Positions 32,377 through 40,607 of a stretch of 64,000 bases of DNA are shown piece after piece. The stretch is from an uncultured Prevotella sp. (lineage in GTDB: Bacteria; Bacteroidota; Bacteroidia; Bacteroidales; Bacteroidaceae), in the NCBI GenBank assembly GCA_946614435.1, contig CAMOGW010000004.1:62001-126000 (forward strand), read 5' to 3'. A program made the translations under genes and the position numbers. Within the stretch, counting starts at the first letter, position 1. Each line of letters opens with the position of its first letter. The notes under the pieces are model-generated. The model made no database searches. It was not told the DNA's origin and was given only the letters and a program-made list of their open reading frames with translations.

Positions 32377-33573
32377 ATGACAGAACCGATTATGATCACG
32401 GGTGCAGGCATTCTCTCGGCCATTGGCAACAATAAGGCTGAGACCTTGCAGGCATTGGAGACGATGCACACGGGAATCCAGCCGTTGCAATATCTGCAGA
32501 CGGAGCATCATGAATTTCCGGTAGGCGAAGTGAAACTGAGCGATGAACAGATGAAACAGCTGTTGGGCATCACTGAGGAACCTACCACGCGCACGGTGCT
32601 CATGGGCATGCTGGCTATGGACGAGGCACTCCGTGAAGCAGGACTCAACGAGCGGCAAGGACAGCGCATCGCCCTGGTCTCTGGAACCACTGTGGGAGGT
32701 ATGGACAAGAGCGAACAGTACTATCTCGACTTCCTGAACAACGACTCGCGCAATGCCTACATCAAGATGCACGATTGCGGCTCTACGACCGAGATAATTG
32801 CCCGTCGCTTCGATATTTTCTCTATGGTCACCAGTATCTCCACTGCCTGTTCATCGGCTGCAAATGCGATTGTCTTCGGTGCTAATCTTATCAGGAGTGG
32901 GCTCACGGATATTGCCGTGGTCGGTGGTTCGGAGTGTATTACGAAGTTCCATCTGAATGGATTCAACACGCTCATGATTCTGGACCGCGAACAGTGTCGC
33001 CCGTTCGATGCCACGCGGGCCGGACTGAATCTTGGTGAGGGAGCTGCCTATCTTGTCCTGGAGTCTCAGGCTTCGGCACAGCGGCGCGGAGCAAAGCCCA
33101 TTGGCGAGCTGTGCGGATATGGCAACGCATGTGATGCGTTTCATCAGACGGCTTCCAGTGATAATGGCGAGGGCGCTTATCTCGCCATGCAGAAAGCACT
33201 GGCGATGGCAGGTCTGCAACCGGCTGATATCGATTATGTGAATGCCCACGGCACCAGCACGCCCAACAATGACGTGAGTGAGAGTCAGGCTCTGATTCGT
33301 GTCTTCGGTGAGCACATGCCGAAAGTATCGTCAACGAAAGGCATGACGGGCCACACCACCAGTGCCTCTGGATCGATTGAGGCAGTCATCTGTCTCCTGG
33401 CTCTGCAACAGGGCATCGTGCCAGCCAATTACGGATGGAAACAGCAGATGGAAAATGGCATAACGCCTGTGGCCACTTGTATGAAGAATGTTGACCTGAA
33501 GCATGTGATGTGCAACTCGTTTGGCTTTGGCGGCAACGACTCAAGTTTAATCTTCTCAAAGCATGAAGTATGA
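32377..33573 (+). CDS. Beta-ketoacyl-ACP synthase 3 (FabF/FabB-like)
   Basis: 398 residues. Triad Cys158 (STACSSAANAI), His291 (NAHGTSTP) and His326 (KGMTGHTTSASG); C-terminal NSFGFGGNDSSLIF. A complete elongating synthase. Its stop codon overlaps the start of the next gene in an ATGA junction, which usually couples the synthesis of an active synthase and its inactive partner. Confidence 0.92.
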   Translation: MTEPIMITGAGILSAIGNNKAETLQALETMHTGIQPLQYLQTEHHEFPVGEVKLSDEQMKQLLGITEEPTTRTVLMGMLAMDEALREAGLNERQGQRIALVSGTTVGGMDKSEQYYLDFLNNDSRNAYIKMHDCGSTTEIIARRFDIFSMVTSISTACSSAANAIVFGANLIRSGLTDIAVVGGSECITKFHLNGFNTLMILDREQCRPFDATRAGLNLGEGAAYLVLESQASAQRRGAKPIGELCGYGNACDAFHQTASSDNGEGAYLAMQKALAMAGLQPADIDYVNAHGTSTPNNDVSESQALIRVFGEHMPKVSSTKGMTGHTTSASGSIEAVICLLALQQGIVPANYGWKQQMENGITPVATCMKNVDLKHVMCNSFGFGGNDSSLIFSKHEV

Positions 33574-34568
33574 GTGGCGGTAGAAAAATATATGTGAATG
33601 CAGCCACACAAATATCGCTGCAGCAACCGCTGTCTGAAGCGTGGATGACGACACCTGTGTGGTGCAACGAGCCTTATTCGCGCTGCATTGATCCCAATTT
33701 CCGCGAGTGGCTCAATCCGTTGGAGTCGCGCCGATTAGGCAAGATTCTGAAGCGGGCACTGGTCACCTCGCTCAAGGTGATGCGCGATACGGGCATCACT
33801 CAGCCTGATGCCATCATCACAGGAACAGGACTTGGGTGCATCGAATATACCGAACTGTTTCTTGACCTGTTGTGTCGGGATGGCGAGGAAATGCTGAAGC
33901 CCACTTACTTCATGCAATCCACGCATAACACCATTAGTTCGTTGATTGCCATTCAGCAGAAGTGCCATGGCTACAATTCCACTTACAGCCATCGGGGCGT
34001 GTCGTTCGACAGTGCCCTCTTCGATGCCTTCATACAGCTGAGGGTAGGGGATATAGCCAATGCGTTGGTGACGGCCAATGACGAGATGACACCAGTCGGC
34101 TTCAAGATTCTCCAGCGCACCGGCTACGTCGGTCTCCCGGGACAGGTCACAGCCAGTGAGGCTTCGATGGCAATGATTCTTTCGGAGGAATCGGAGAAGG
34201 CGCTCTGTGAAATCGTTGACATGAAGATGAGTTTCGGACAGCCCGACACAACAACTTGGCCGCTCCATGTCGATGCGGTGTTGGTAGGACTCAGTGGAAG
34301 TGAACAGAACGATCAGGCTTATCAAGCTATAAGACAGTGTTACGCTTCGCTGCCCATGCTGCGCTATAAGCATCTCTTTGGCGAATGCTACTCAGCCTCC
34401 GGGCTGGGCGTCTATGCTGCCGCTCACCTGCTCTCTCAGGGCATGGCGCCGTCGTTCATGCGGTGCGATGGCAAGACGACGGCGCTTCCGTTGAACCGTC
34501 TGCTGGTGGTGAACCACAGCGATGGCGATAATTTTTCTTATGTACTAATGCAACGTGTTGAGGAATGA
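33570..34568 (+). CDS. Chain-length-factor-like ketosynthase without active cysteine
   Basis: 332 residues with a ketosynthase fold: FMQSTHNTISSLIAIQQ, VTANDEMTPVG, and HLFGECYSASGLGVYAAAH in place of the second histidine region. Where active synthases have TAC-S-G, this one reads STYSHRGVSFDSA, so no nucleophile is present. Together with the ATGA coupling to an active synthase this matches a chain-length factor (ApeC-like) that forms a heterodimer and sets the polyene length. Confidence 0.8.
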   Translation: MSGGRKIYVNAATQISLQQPLSEAWMTTPVWCNEPYSRCIDPNFREWLNPLESRRLGKILKRALVTSLKVMRDTGITQPDAIITGTGLGCIEYTELFLDLLCRDGEEMLKPTYFMQSTHNTISSLIAIQQKCHGYNSTYSHRGVSFDSALFDAFIQLRVGDIANALVTANDEMTPVGFKILQRTGYVGLPGQVTASEASMAMILSEESEKALCEIVDMKMSFGQPDTTTWPLHVDAVLVGLSGSEQNDQAYQAIRQCYASLPMLRYKHLFGECYSASGLGVYAAAHLLSQGMAPSFMRCDGKTTALPLNRLLVVNHSDGDNFSYVLMQRVEE

Positions 34569-34915
34569 GGCTATTGTTGATTTCTATTGTTCAGTCGGTG
34601 CTGCTCTGCGGCGGACAGGTGCTCTTGAAGCTGGCCTTACAGCGCATGGGCGCCTTTTCCTGGACATTGAATTTCTTCATCCGCAACCTCGATAATTGGT
34701 GGCTGCTGGCCTGCGGCATCTGCTACGCTCTGTCAACCGTCTTGTGGTTATACATCGTTAGGCATTTTCCGTTTTCCATGGCCTATCCCATGATTTCGCT
34801 CAGTTATGTGTTCGGCATGTGTGCCGCCATTCTTTTCTTTCACGAAGAGGTGCCCTTGATCCGTTGGGCTGGTGTGGCGCTCATCATGCTGGGTTGTGTG
34901 TTAATAGCTAAATAG
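34565..34915 (+). CDS. Small EamA/SMR-like membrane protein
   Basis: 116 residues, four helices: LLLISIVQSVLLCGGQVLLK, a second near 45-65, AYPMISLSYVFGMCAAILFF, and GVALIMLGCVLIA. It resembles half-size EamA/ArnE-ArnF and small multidrug resistance transporters, which work as dimers. Such flippase-like subunits move lipid-linked groups across the membrane. It overlaps the previous stop in an ATGA junction. A role in moving the polyene lipid is inferred from position. Confidence 0.8.
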   Translation: MRLLLISIVQSVLLCGGQVLLKLALQRMGAFSWTLNFFIRNLDNWWLLACGICYALSTVLWLYIVRHFPFSMAYPMISLSYVFGMCAAILFFHEEVPLIRWAGVALIMLGCVLIAK

Positions 34916-34924
34916 GAGGAACTG

Positions 34925-35566
34925 ATGTTGATGAGAAATGTATTTTTACTGATTTGTCTGGCCGTGTCTCTTTCGATACAGGGCCAGACCATGAAAAGGG
35001 CCGATGAGGCACAGTCGAAGGCGATGGTGGAGAGCATCAACCGCACGGCGGCTTCTATCCGTTCCATTGCCTGCTCGTTCACACAGGTCAAGTCGCTTCG
35101 TTTCCTGAACGACAAGATGACCTCTCAGGGCAGGATGTATTACGATGGCAGCGGAAAACTGCGGTGGGAATACACATCGCCCTATCAGTACATCTTCATT
35201 CTGAACGGACAGAGTGTTCACATCAAGTCGGCCAAGACCTCCCGTACCATTGATATCCGTCAGAGCCGTCTCTTTCAGGGCATCGCGCAACTCATGATGA
35301 ACAGTGTCACAGGCAGGTGTCTCTCTTCTGATGCAGATTTCACTTGCGTGATGTATGTGCAGGGCGACGAGTGGATAGCCGACCTTACGCCGAAGAAGAA
35401 AGAGGTGAAGAAGATGTTCAAGAGTGTGCGCCTCCATATCAGCAGCACCCGACGAATGGTGTCGCAGGTTGAGATGACCGAGACGAGTGGTGACACGACC
35501 GTCATCACCTTGAAGAATGTAAAGACCAATGAGCGTGTCGATGAGAAGCTTTTTACTGTCGGTTAG
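34925..35566 (+). CDS. lolA: LolA-like outer-membrane lipoprotein carrier
   Basis: 213 residues with a signal peptide (MRNVFLLICLAVSLSIQGQ; the start may be ATG 34925 or 34931). The LolA core includes SIACSFTQVKSLRFLNDKM, GRMYYDGSGKLRWEY, YIFILNGQ and DWI-like EWIADLTPKKK. LolA proteins carry lipids or lipoproteins across the periplasm. A dedicated LolA is a regular part of aryl-polyene clusters, where it is thought to carry the polyene to the outer membrane. Its 3' end overlaps the next gene. Confidence 0.88.
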   Translation: MLMRNVFLLICLAVSLSIQGQTMKRADEAQSKAMVESINRTAASIRSIACSFTQVKSLRFLNDKMTSQGRMYYDGSGKLRWEYTSPYQYIFILNGQSVHIKSAKTSRTIDIRQSRLFQGIAQLMMNSVTGRCLSSDADFTCVMYVQGDEWIADLTPKKKEVKKMFKSVRLHISSTRRMVSQVEMTETSGDTTVITLKNVKTNERVDEKLFTVG

Positions 35567-36002
35567 TCTGCTGTTCTGTGCGGTCGCCCTTTGGGCACAG
35601 ACACCGCTGCTCTCGCTTGATGGCAGACATCATTATCGCGTGACGATCGCTGCACGTGGGACTGAGCTGTCGGGCATCTGCATCATCAAGACCGACGCGA
35701 CGGGCAGTCGTGGCTCGGTGGTCAATGAGTTCGGCATTCATGCCTTGGACTTCACCGTATCGCCCGATCGGAAGAGAGTGAAGCTGCTCAATGTGATGCC
35801 CGCCATGAACCGCTGGTACATCAAACGAGTGGTGCGGGGCGATCTGAAGTTCCTCTTCAGGGCCACGCAGAATCCGCAGCGGAAGGGAAAGCGGACGGTT
35901 GCGGTCAATGACGATCAGACCGTGACTCTGGTCAATTCTAAATATGGACTGAGATATAGTTTCTTGGAAATCAACGATAACGACGATGAATCTACAGAAT
36001 GA
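35541..36002 (+). CDS. Small secreted protein of the polyene operon
   Basis: 153 residues from ATG 35541 (MRSFLLSVSLLFCAVALWAQ, a clean signal peptide); ATG 35529 is also in frame. The mature part is beta-rich (LLSLDGRHHYRVTIAARGTE, SGICIIKTDATGSRGSVVNEFG, LKFLFRATQNPQ) and may be a lipid-binding or DUF3261-like protein, as found beside LolA in related clusters. It overlaps LolA by 26 bases, which suggests they work together at the outer membrane. Confidence 0.65.
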   Translation: MRSFLLSVSLLFCAVALWAQTPLLSLDGRHHYRVTIAARGTELSGICIIKTDATGSRGSVVNEFGIHALDFTVSPDRKRVKLLNVMPAMNRWYIKRVVRGDLKFLFRATQNPQRKGKRTVAVNDDQTVTLVNSKYGLRYSFLEINDNDDESTE

Positions 36003-36363
36003 AATGTTTGCTGTCGTGAATCAGACGGCTGACCAGGCGGATATCCGTCTGAATGCTGATCATGTCATCTACCGGGCCCACTTCCCTGGCAACCCCATTA
36101 CGCCCGGAGTGTGCATCGTGCAGATCATCTGTGAACTGCTTCAGAACCGTTTGGGAAGACATCTGCAACTGAGTAGGATTGCCAATCTCAAGTTCATCTC
36201 TGTCATTTCACCCGTCACCACGCCTGAGGTGAGTGTCAGGTTTGCTTCGGTTCTGACAAGCGGCCAGGAGTGCAAGACCAAAGGCACGATAGAGGCTAAA
36301 GGCGCGATACTCACTAAATTCTCCCTCATCTTCACTCACTTCTCACCTCTCACCTCTCAATGA
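35986..36363 (+). CDS. Hot-dog fold dehydratase (FabZ/ApeI-like) 2
   Basis: 125 residues. The catalytic block HFPGNPITPGVCIVQIICEL is close to FabA/FabZ HFPG-x-P-x2-PG with the active histidine. The core ISVISPVTTPEVSVRFASV fits a hot-dog strand pair. It probably dehydrates 3-hydroxyacyl-ACP to the trans-2-enoyl form; no enoyl reductase is seen in the operon, so double bonds would stay. It overlaps the previous gene by 17 bases. The C-terminus has been altered by a low-complexity TCTCACC stretch that leads into a duplicated junction. Confidence 0.82.
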   Translation: MNLQNEMFAVVNQTADQADIRLNADHVIYRAHFPGNPITPGVCIVQIICELLQNRLGRHLQLSRIANLKFISVISPVTTPEVSVRFASVLTSGQECKTKGTIEAKGAILTKFSLIFTHFSPLTSQ

Positions 36364-36378
36364 CCACCTCTCAATGAC
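36351..36378 (+). repeat. 14-bp tandem duplication of a stop-start junction
   Basis: CACCTCTCAATGAC occurs twice in a row, at 36351-36364 and 36365-36378. The first copy holds the dehydratase stop in an ATGA overlap, which would open a frame that ends after five codons (MTTSQ). The second copy gives the ATG at 36374 that reads the glycosyltransferase. Confidence 0.85.
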
Positions 36379-37156
36379 CACCCTTAAAGAACAGATTATC
36401 CGCCAGAACGTATGTGTGGTCGTACCGACCTACAACAACGGCACGACGATTGCCGGTGTGCTGAAGCGTGTGTTGCAGCTCACTGATCGGGTGATTGTGG
36501 TCGTTGACGGTTGCACCGACGATACGCGCACACAGCTCTCTCAATTCTCCTCTACAAACTTGCAGGTCGTCGATTACGAACAGAATCGTGGCAAGGGACA
36601 TGCGTTGGTAGCAGGCTTCCGTCGTGCGTTGGAACTGGGCTATGACTATGCCATCACCCTCGACAGCGACGGGCAGCATTTTCCCGAGGACATACCCTTG
36701 TTCGTTGCTGCTTTGGAACAGCATCCCAGAGCTTTGATCGTGGGCTCGCGCAACTTGGATCAGAAGAATATGTCGGGTGGAAGTCTGTTTGCCAATAAGT
36801 TCTCTAACTTCTGGTTCACCGTGCAAACAGGGCTCTCGCTCTCCGACACGCAGACGGGCTTCCGGCTTTATCCCTTGCATCGGCTCTCGGGACTTCAATG
36901 GATAACCTCTCGCTATGAGGCCGAGCTCGAGTTGCTCGTCTTCTCTGCTTGGAAGAGCGTAGAGTTTGTCTCGCTCCCCATCAGGGTCTATTATCCGCCG
37001 CGCGAGGAGCGCGTCTCTCATTTCCGTCCGTTGGCCGACTTCGGTCGCATCTCCGTTCTCAATACTGTGCTTTGTTTTCTGGCTGTCGTCTATGGATGGC
37101 CACGCATGCTGTTGCATAAATTATTCAAAGGAAGGAATGGCCAGACGACTGCTTAG
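36374..37156 (+). CDS. Glycosyltransferase family 2 (dolichol-phosphate-mannose-synthase-like)
   Basis: 260 residues. It has VCVVVPTYNNGTTIAG, VIVVVDGCTDDT, NRGKGHALVAGFRRAL and YAITLDSDGQHFPEDI, the GT-A fold signatures, and QTGFRLYP. GT2 members of this kind transfer a sugar from a nucleotide or to a lipid phosphate. In aryl-polyene clusters a GT2 (ApeH-like) is common. No C-terminal transmembrane helices are seen beyond one hydrophobic segment, so it should act at the cytoplasmic face. It overlaps the next gene by 20 bases. Confidence 0.88.
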   Translation: MTTLKEQIIRQNVCVVVPTYNNGTTIAGVLKRVLQLTDRVIVVVDGCTDDTRTQLSQFSSTNLQVVDYEQNRGKGHALVAGFRRALELGYDYAITLDSDGQHFPEDIPLFVAALEQHPRALIVGSRNLDQKNMSGGSLFANKFSNFWFTVQTGLSLSDTQTGFRLYPLHRLSGLQWITSRYEAELELLVFSAWKSVEFVSLPIRVYYPPREERVSHFRPLADFGRISVLNTVLCFLAVVYGWPRMLLHKLFKGRNGQTTA

Positions 37157-40100
37157 CATATATCGATTGCTGATGGGCCACAGGCTACTCACCCTGTTGT
37201 GCCTGTTCGGGCTCATTCTCGGTGCCGTCGTCTTAGCGCTGCGCATTGACTATGAGGAAGACATTGCTCGCTTCCTGCCGCGCCACGAACAGAGCGAGCG
37301 TTACAGCGAAGTCTATCAGGCACTTTCCGGGCAGAACCGCATCGTCGTGGTGTTCGCCGGCGAGCATACCGACAGCATCGAGGCGGCAATGGACGCATTC
37401 GAGTCATCGCTCCTTGAGCGCGACGCGAATCACCTCTTACAGGATGTGCAGGTACGTGTCGATGAGGCACAAATGCTCGATGTCATGGATTTCGTCATGG
37501 CCAACGAGCCTTTCTTCCTGACCGAGGCCGACTGGCAGCGCATTGATACGCTGTTGCGCCAGCCTGATTTCGTGGCCCGTCAGTTGGAGGAGAACAAGCG
37601 CATGCTGCAGCTGCCCACAGCTGGTAGCTTCATACCTGCCATGCGACAGGACCCGCTCCATCTCTTTACGCCCGTGCTTCAGCGGCTTCAGTCGTTCAAG
37701 CTGAGCGGTCAGTTCACGGTCTTGGATGGCTATGTGTTCATGCAAGACGGAAAGACGGCGCTCGCCTTCCTTACTTCTTCGTTCGGCATGAGCGAGTCAT
37801 TACACAACAATGAGCTCAACGACCTGCTCAACGACGTGATGGCGCAGACGCGCAGCGACTGTCCCTCAGTGCGTGTCTCGGCGGTGGGGGCTCCATTGAT
37901 TGCGGTGGGCAATGCCAATCAGATCAAGACCGACAGTCTCATTGCCACACTCATCGCTGTCACGCTCATCCTGCTCTTGCTCTATCTCCATTATCGGCGC
38001 CTGTCCTACATGCTGTGGATTGGTGCCGCCATTGTTTTCGGCTGGCTCTTCGCCATTGCGGGCATGTCGCTGTTCCACGACTCCGTTTCCATTATTGTGC
38101 TGGGCATCGGGTCGGTCATCATCGGCATTGCCGTCAACTATCCCTTGCATTATCTGGATCATCTCAAGGAGACGGGACATCGTGAGCAGACCTTGCGCGA
38201 CATGTCGGCGCCTTTGCTCATAGGCAACATCACCACTGTCAGTGCCTTCTTGTGTCTGGTGTGGCTCGATGCTGCCGCCATGCGCGATCTGGGCTGGTTC
38301 GGTTCGCTCATGCTCGTGGGCACCATCCTGTTTGTCTTGTTGTTCATGCCGCTCTTCGTCAAGCCGGACGGCAAGGTTCATGGCGCTCGTCTGAATGTCA
38401 GTCTTGATGTGCTCCGGCTCAATACCAGTCGTCAGCGCCGGATTTTTCTGCTCGTGCTGACGGTGGTCACGCTGTTCTTGGGATGGCACAGCCTCGACAC
38501 TTCTTTCGATTCCGACATCCGTCACATCAACTACATGACCGCCGAACAGCGTGAGGGCATGCAGTTGCTGACCAGTGCCACAGGTGAAGCACAGGTCTAT
38601 GCAGTGGCCGAGGGCGACAGTCTGGAGGAAGCCCTTCAGCACAATGAACAGTTGGTGCGCCCCCTTTTGCAGCAGCTCACCGAGGAAGGACAAGTGGAGC
38701 GGGTGAGTGGTATTGGCCATTTCCTGCCTTCCCTACAGGCACAGCAGCAGTTGGCCGACCGATGGAATGCTTATTGGAATCAGCATCGTGACAGTCTGCT
38801 TTCCGCCTTGCAGCACGAGTCGCTGCGTCAGGGCTTCTCTGCCGATGCCTTCGAGCCTTTTGTCGAAATGATTTCGCGGCCTGCCCAGGCCCAGCCGTTG
38901 GCGTATTTTCAGCCAGTCATGGACTTCATGTCTGCTGCCTACATACAGCAGGCGAATGGTAAGACGCGCGTGGTCAGCTTCGTGAAGACGGCTCACGAGG
39001 ACGAGGTGAAGCAGCAGTTCCGTCGGCACGACGGCGACGATCGTTTCTTTGCTTTCAGCAGTAGTGACATCAGCAGCCAGCTGGTGCAGGTTCTGTCCGA
39101 CAGCTTCAACTACATCGGCTTCGTTTGCGGCTTCGTGGTGTTCTTCTTCCTCTGGCTTTCTTTTGGCCGATTGGAACTGGCCCTGCTGTCGTTCCTCCCG
39201 TTGGCGGTGAGCTGGCTTTGCATCCTCGGAGCCATGCAGTTGTTGGGCGTGCAGTTCAATATCGTGAACATCATCCTTGCCACGTTCATCTTCGGACAGG
39301 GCGACGACTACACCATATTTATAACCGAGGGGCTCATCACCGAGCATGCCACGGGCCGTCGTCGGCTCGACAGCTATAAGCGCAGTGTGGCCCTCTCAGC
39401 CGTCATCATGTTCATCGGCATCGGCACGCTCATCGTGGCTCGCCATCCTGCCTTGCGCTCTTTGGCCGAGGTCACCGTTATCGGCATGCTCACCGTGGTG
39501 CTCATGGCTTTCTATCTGCCGCCCGTCATCTATCATTGGATCACGCGGAAGGCCGACGGCTCCCGTCGCGAGGTGCCCCTCACGCTCAAGCGCATCGGCT
39601 ACTCGCTCTTCTCACTCTTGGTCTTCCTTGTGGGTGTGTGCTTCATGCAGCCCCTTACGTGGCTCTATCGTCGCATAGGCAAGGACACTGAGGCGAAGCG
39701 ACTGCGCTACCATCGCTTGTTGCAGCGCATGGCACGGTTCATCATCCATCATGTGCCGGGCGTGAGCTTCCATATTGAGAACGTGTCGGGCGAGACTTTT
39801 GACCGTCCAGCCATCATCATCTGCAACCACCAGTCGCAGCTCGATCTCATGTGTCTCATCATGCTCCATCCTAAGATTGTGTTCCTCACCAAGGACTGGG
39901 TGTGGAACAATCCGTTCATAGGGAACATCATTCACTATGCCGAGTACTATCCTGTGAGCAATGGCATTGAGCATCATGTCGAGACCTTGCGTCGGCTCTA
40001 CGAGCGAGGCTATTCCATCGCCGTCTTCCCCGAAGGCACACGCTCTACAGACTCTCGCATTCTGCGTTTCCACAAGGGCGCTTTCTATTTGGCTGAACAG

Positions 40101-40607
40101 TTGGGAGCCGACGTGTTGCCCGTGTTCCTGCACGGGGCGGGCCATGTGTTGCCCAAGAACGACTTCATGCTGCGTGAAGGTGTCATTGATATGCGCATTG
40201 AGGAGCGCATCACCCTCAGCGATCCGCGCTACAGCTCCGACCTCATGGAGCGCACCAAGCAGTTCCGTAGGTACTACCTCACGCACTATGAACAACTGTG
40301 CCGCCAGTTGGAGACTCCTGCCTACTGTGCCGCTTACGTGCGCTATCAGTATCTCTATAAGGGAGCTGAAGTGGAGCATCGCATGAAGCGCCATCTCCGA
40401 CAGGCGATAGCTGAGCTGCAGACCCGTCCTTACGATGGGGCGCAGGAAATCCGGCTCTCTGACAGCGGACAGGGCGAGAAGGCTTTGCTCACCGCCTTGG
40501 TCTATCCGCATGCAGAGGTCTATGCCACTATGGCCGATGCCGAGAATTACGAGATAGCCGCCAACGTGGCCGTCATTCCGTCAAACTTGCACTTACAGAG
40601 AATATGA
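37137..40607 (+). CDS. MMPL/RND-type exporter fused to a PlsC acyltransferase
   Basis: 1156 residues from ATG 37137; the frame is open further upstream, but there it overlaps the glycosyltransferase. Residues 1-840 are an MMPL transporter: a first helix (LLTLLCLFGLILGAVVLAL), a periplasmic domain, five helices with SVSIIVLGIGSVIIGIAVNY, a second periplasmic domain and five more helices with ATFIFGQGDDYTIFITEG. The C-terminal part, from about 880, is a PlsC acyltransferase with NHQSQLD near residue 897 and FPEGTRS near 965. Such exporters occur in aryl-polyene clusters; the fusion links export to acyl transfer on a lipid. The next gene starts in its stop codon. Confidence 0.92.
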   Translation: MARRLLSIYRLLMGHRLLTLLCLFGLILGAVVLALRIDYEEDIARFLPRHEQSERYSEVYQALSGQNRIVVVFAGEHTDSIEAAMDAFESSLLERDANHLLQDVQVRVDEAQMLDVMDFVMANEPFFLTEADWQRIDTLLRQPDFVARQLEENKRMLQLPTAGSFIPAMRQDPLHLFTPVLQRLQSFKLSGQFTVLDGYVFMQDGKTALAFLTSSFGMSESLHNNELNDLLNDVMAQTRSDCPSVRVSAVGAPLIAVGNANQIKTDSLIATLIAVTLILLLLYLHYRRLSYMLWIGAAIVFGWLFAIAGMSLFHDSVSIIVLGIGSVIIGIAVNYPLHYLDHLKETGHREQTLRDMSAPLLIGNITTVSAFLCLVWLDAAAMRDLGWFGSLMLVGTILFVLLFMPLFVKPDGKVHGARLNVSLDVLRLNTSRQRRIFLLVLTVVTLFLGWHSLDTSFDSDIRHINYMTAEQREGMQLLTSATGEAQVYAVAEGDSLEEALQHNEQLVRPLLQQLTEEGQVERVSGIGHFLPSLQAQQQLADRWNAYWNQHRDSLLSALQHESLRQGFSADAFEPFVEMISRPAQAQPLAYFQPVMDFMSAAYIQQANGKTRVVSFVKTAHEDEVKQQFRRHDGDDRFFAFSSSDISSQLVQVLSDSFNYIGFVCGFVVFFFLWLSFGRLELALLSFLPLAVSWLCILGAMQLLGVQFNIVNIILATFIFGQGDDYTIFITEGLITEHATGRRRLDSYKRSVALSAVIMFIGIGTLIVARHPALRSLAEVTVIGMLTVVLMAFYLPPVIYHWITRKADGSRREVPLTLKRIGYSLFSLLVFLVGVCFMQPLTWLYRRIGKDTEAKRLRYHRLLQRMARFIIHHVPGVSFHIENVSGETFDRPAIIICNHQSQLDLMCLIMLHPKIVFLTKDWVWNNPFIGNIIHYAEYYPVSNGIEHHVETLRRLYERGYSIAVFPEGTRSTDSRILRFHKGAFYLAEQLGADVLPVFLHGAGHVLPKNDFMLREGVIDMRIEERITLSDPRYSSDLMERTKQFRRYYLTHYEQLCRQLETPAYCAAYVRYQYLYKGAEVEHRMKRHLRQAIAELQTRPYDGAQEIRLSDSGQGEKALLTALVYPHAEVYATMADAENYEIAANVAVIPSNLHLQRI

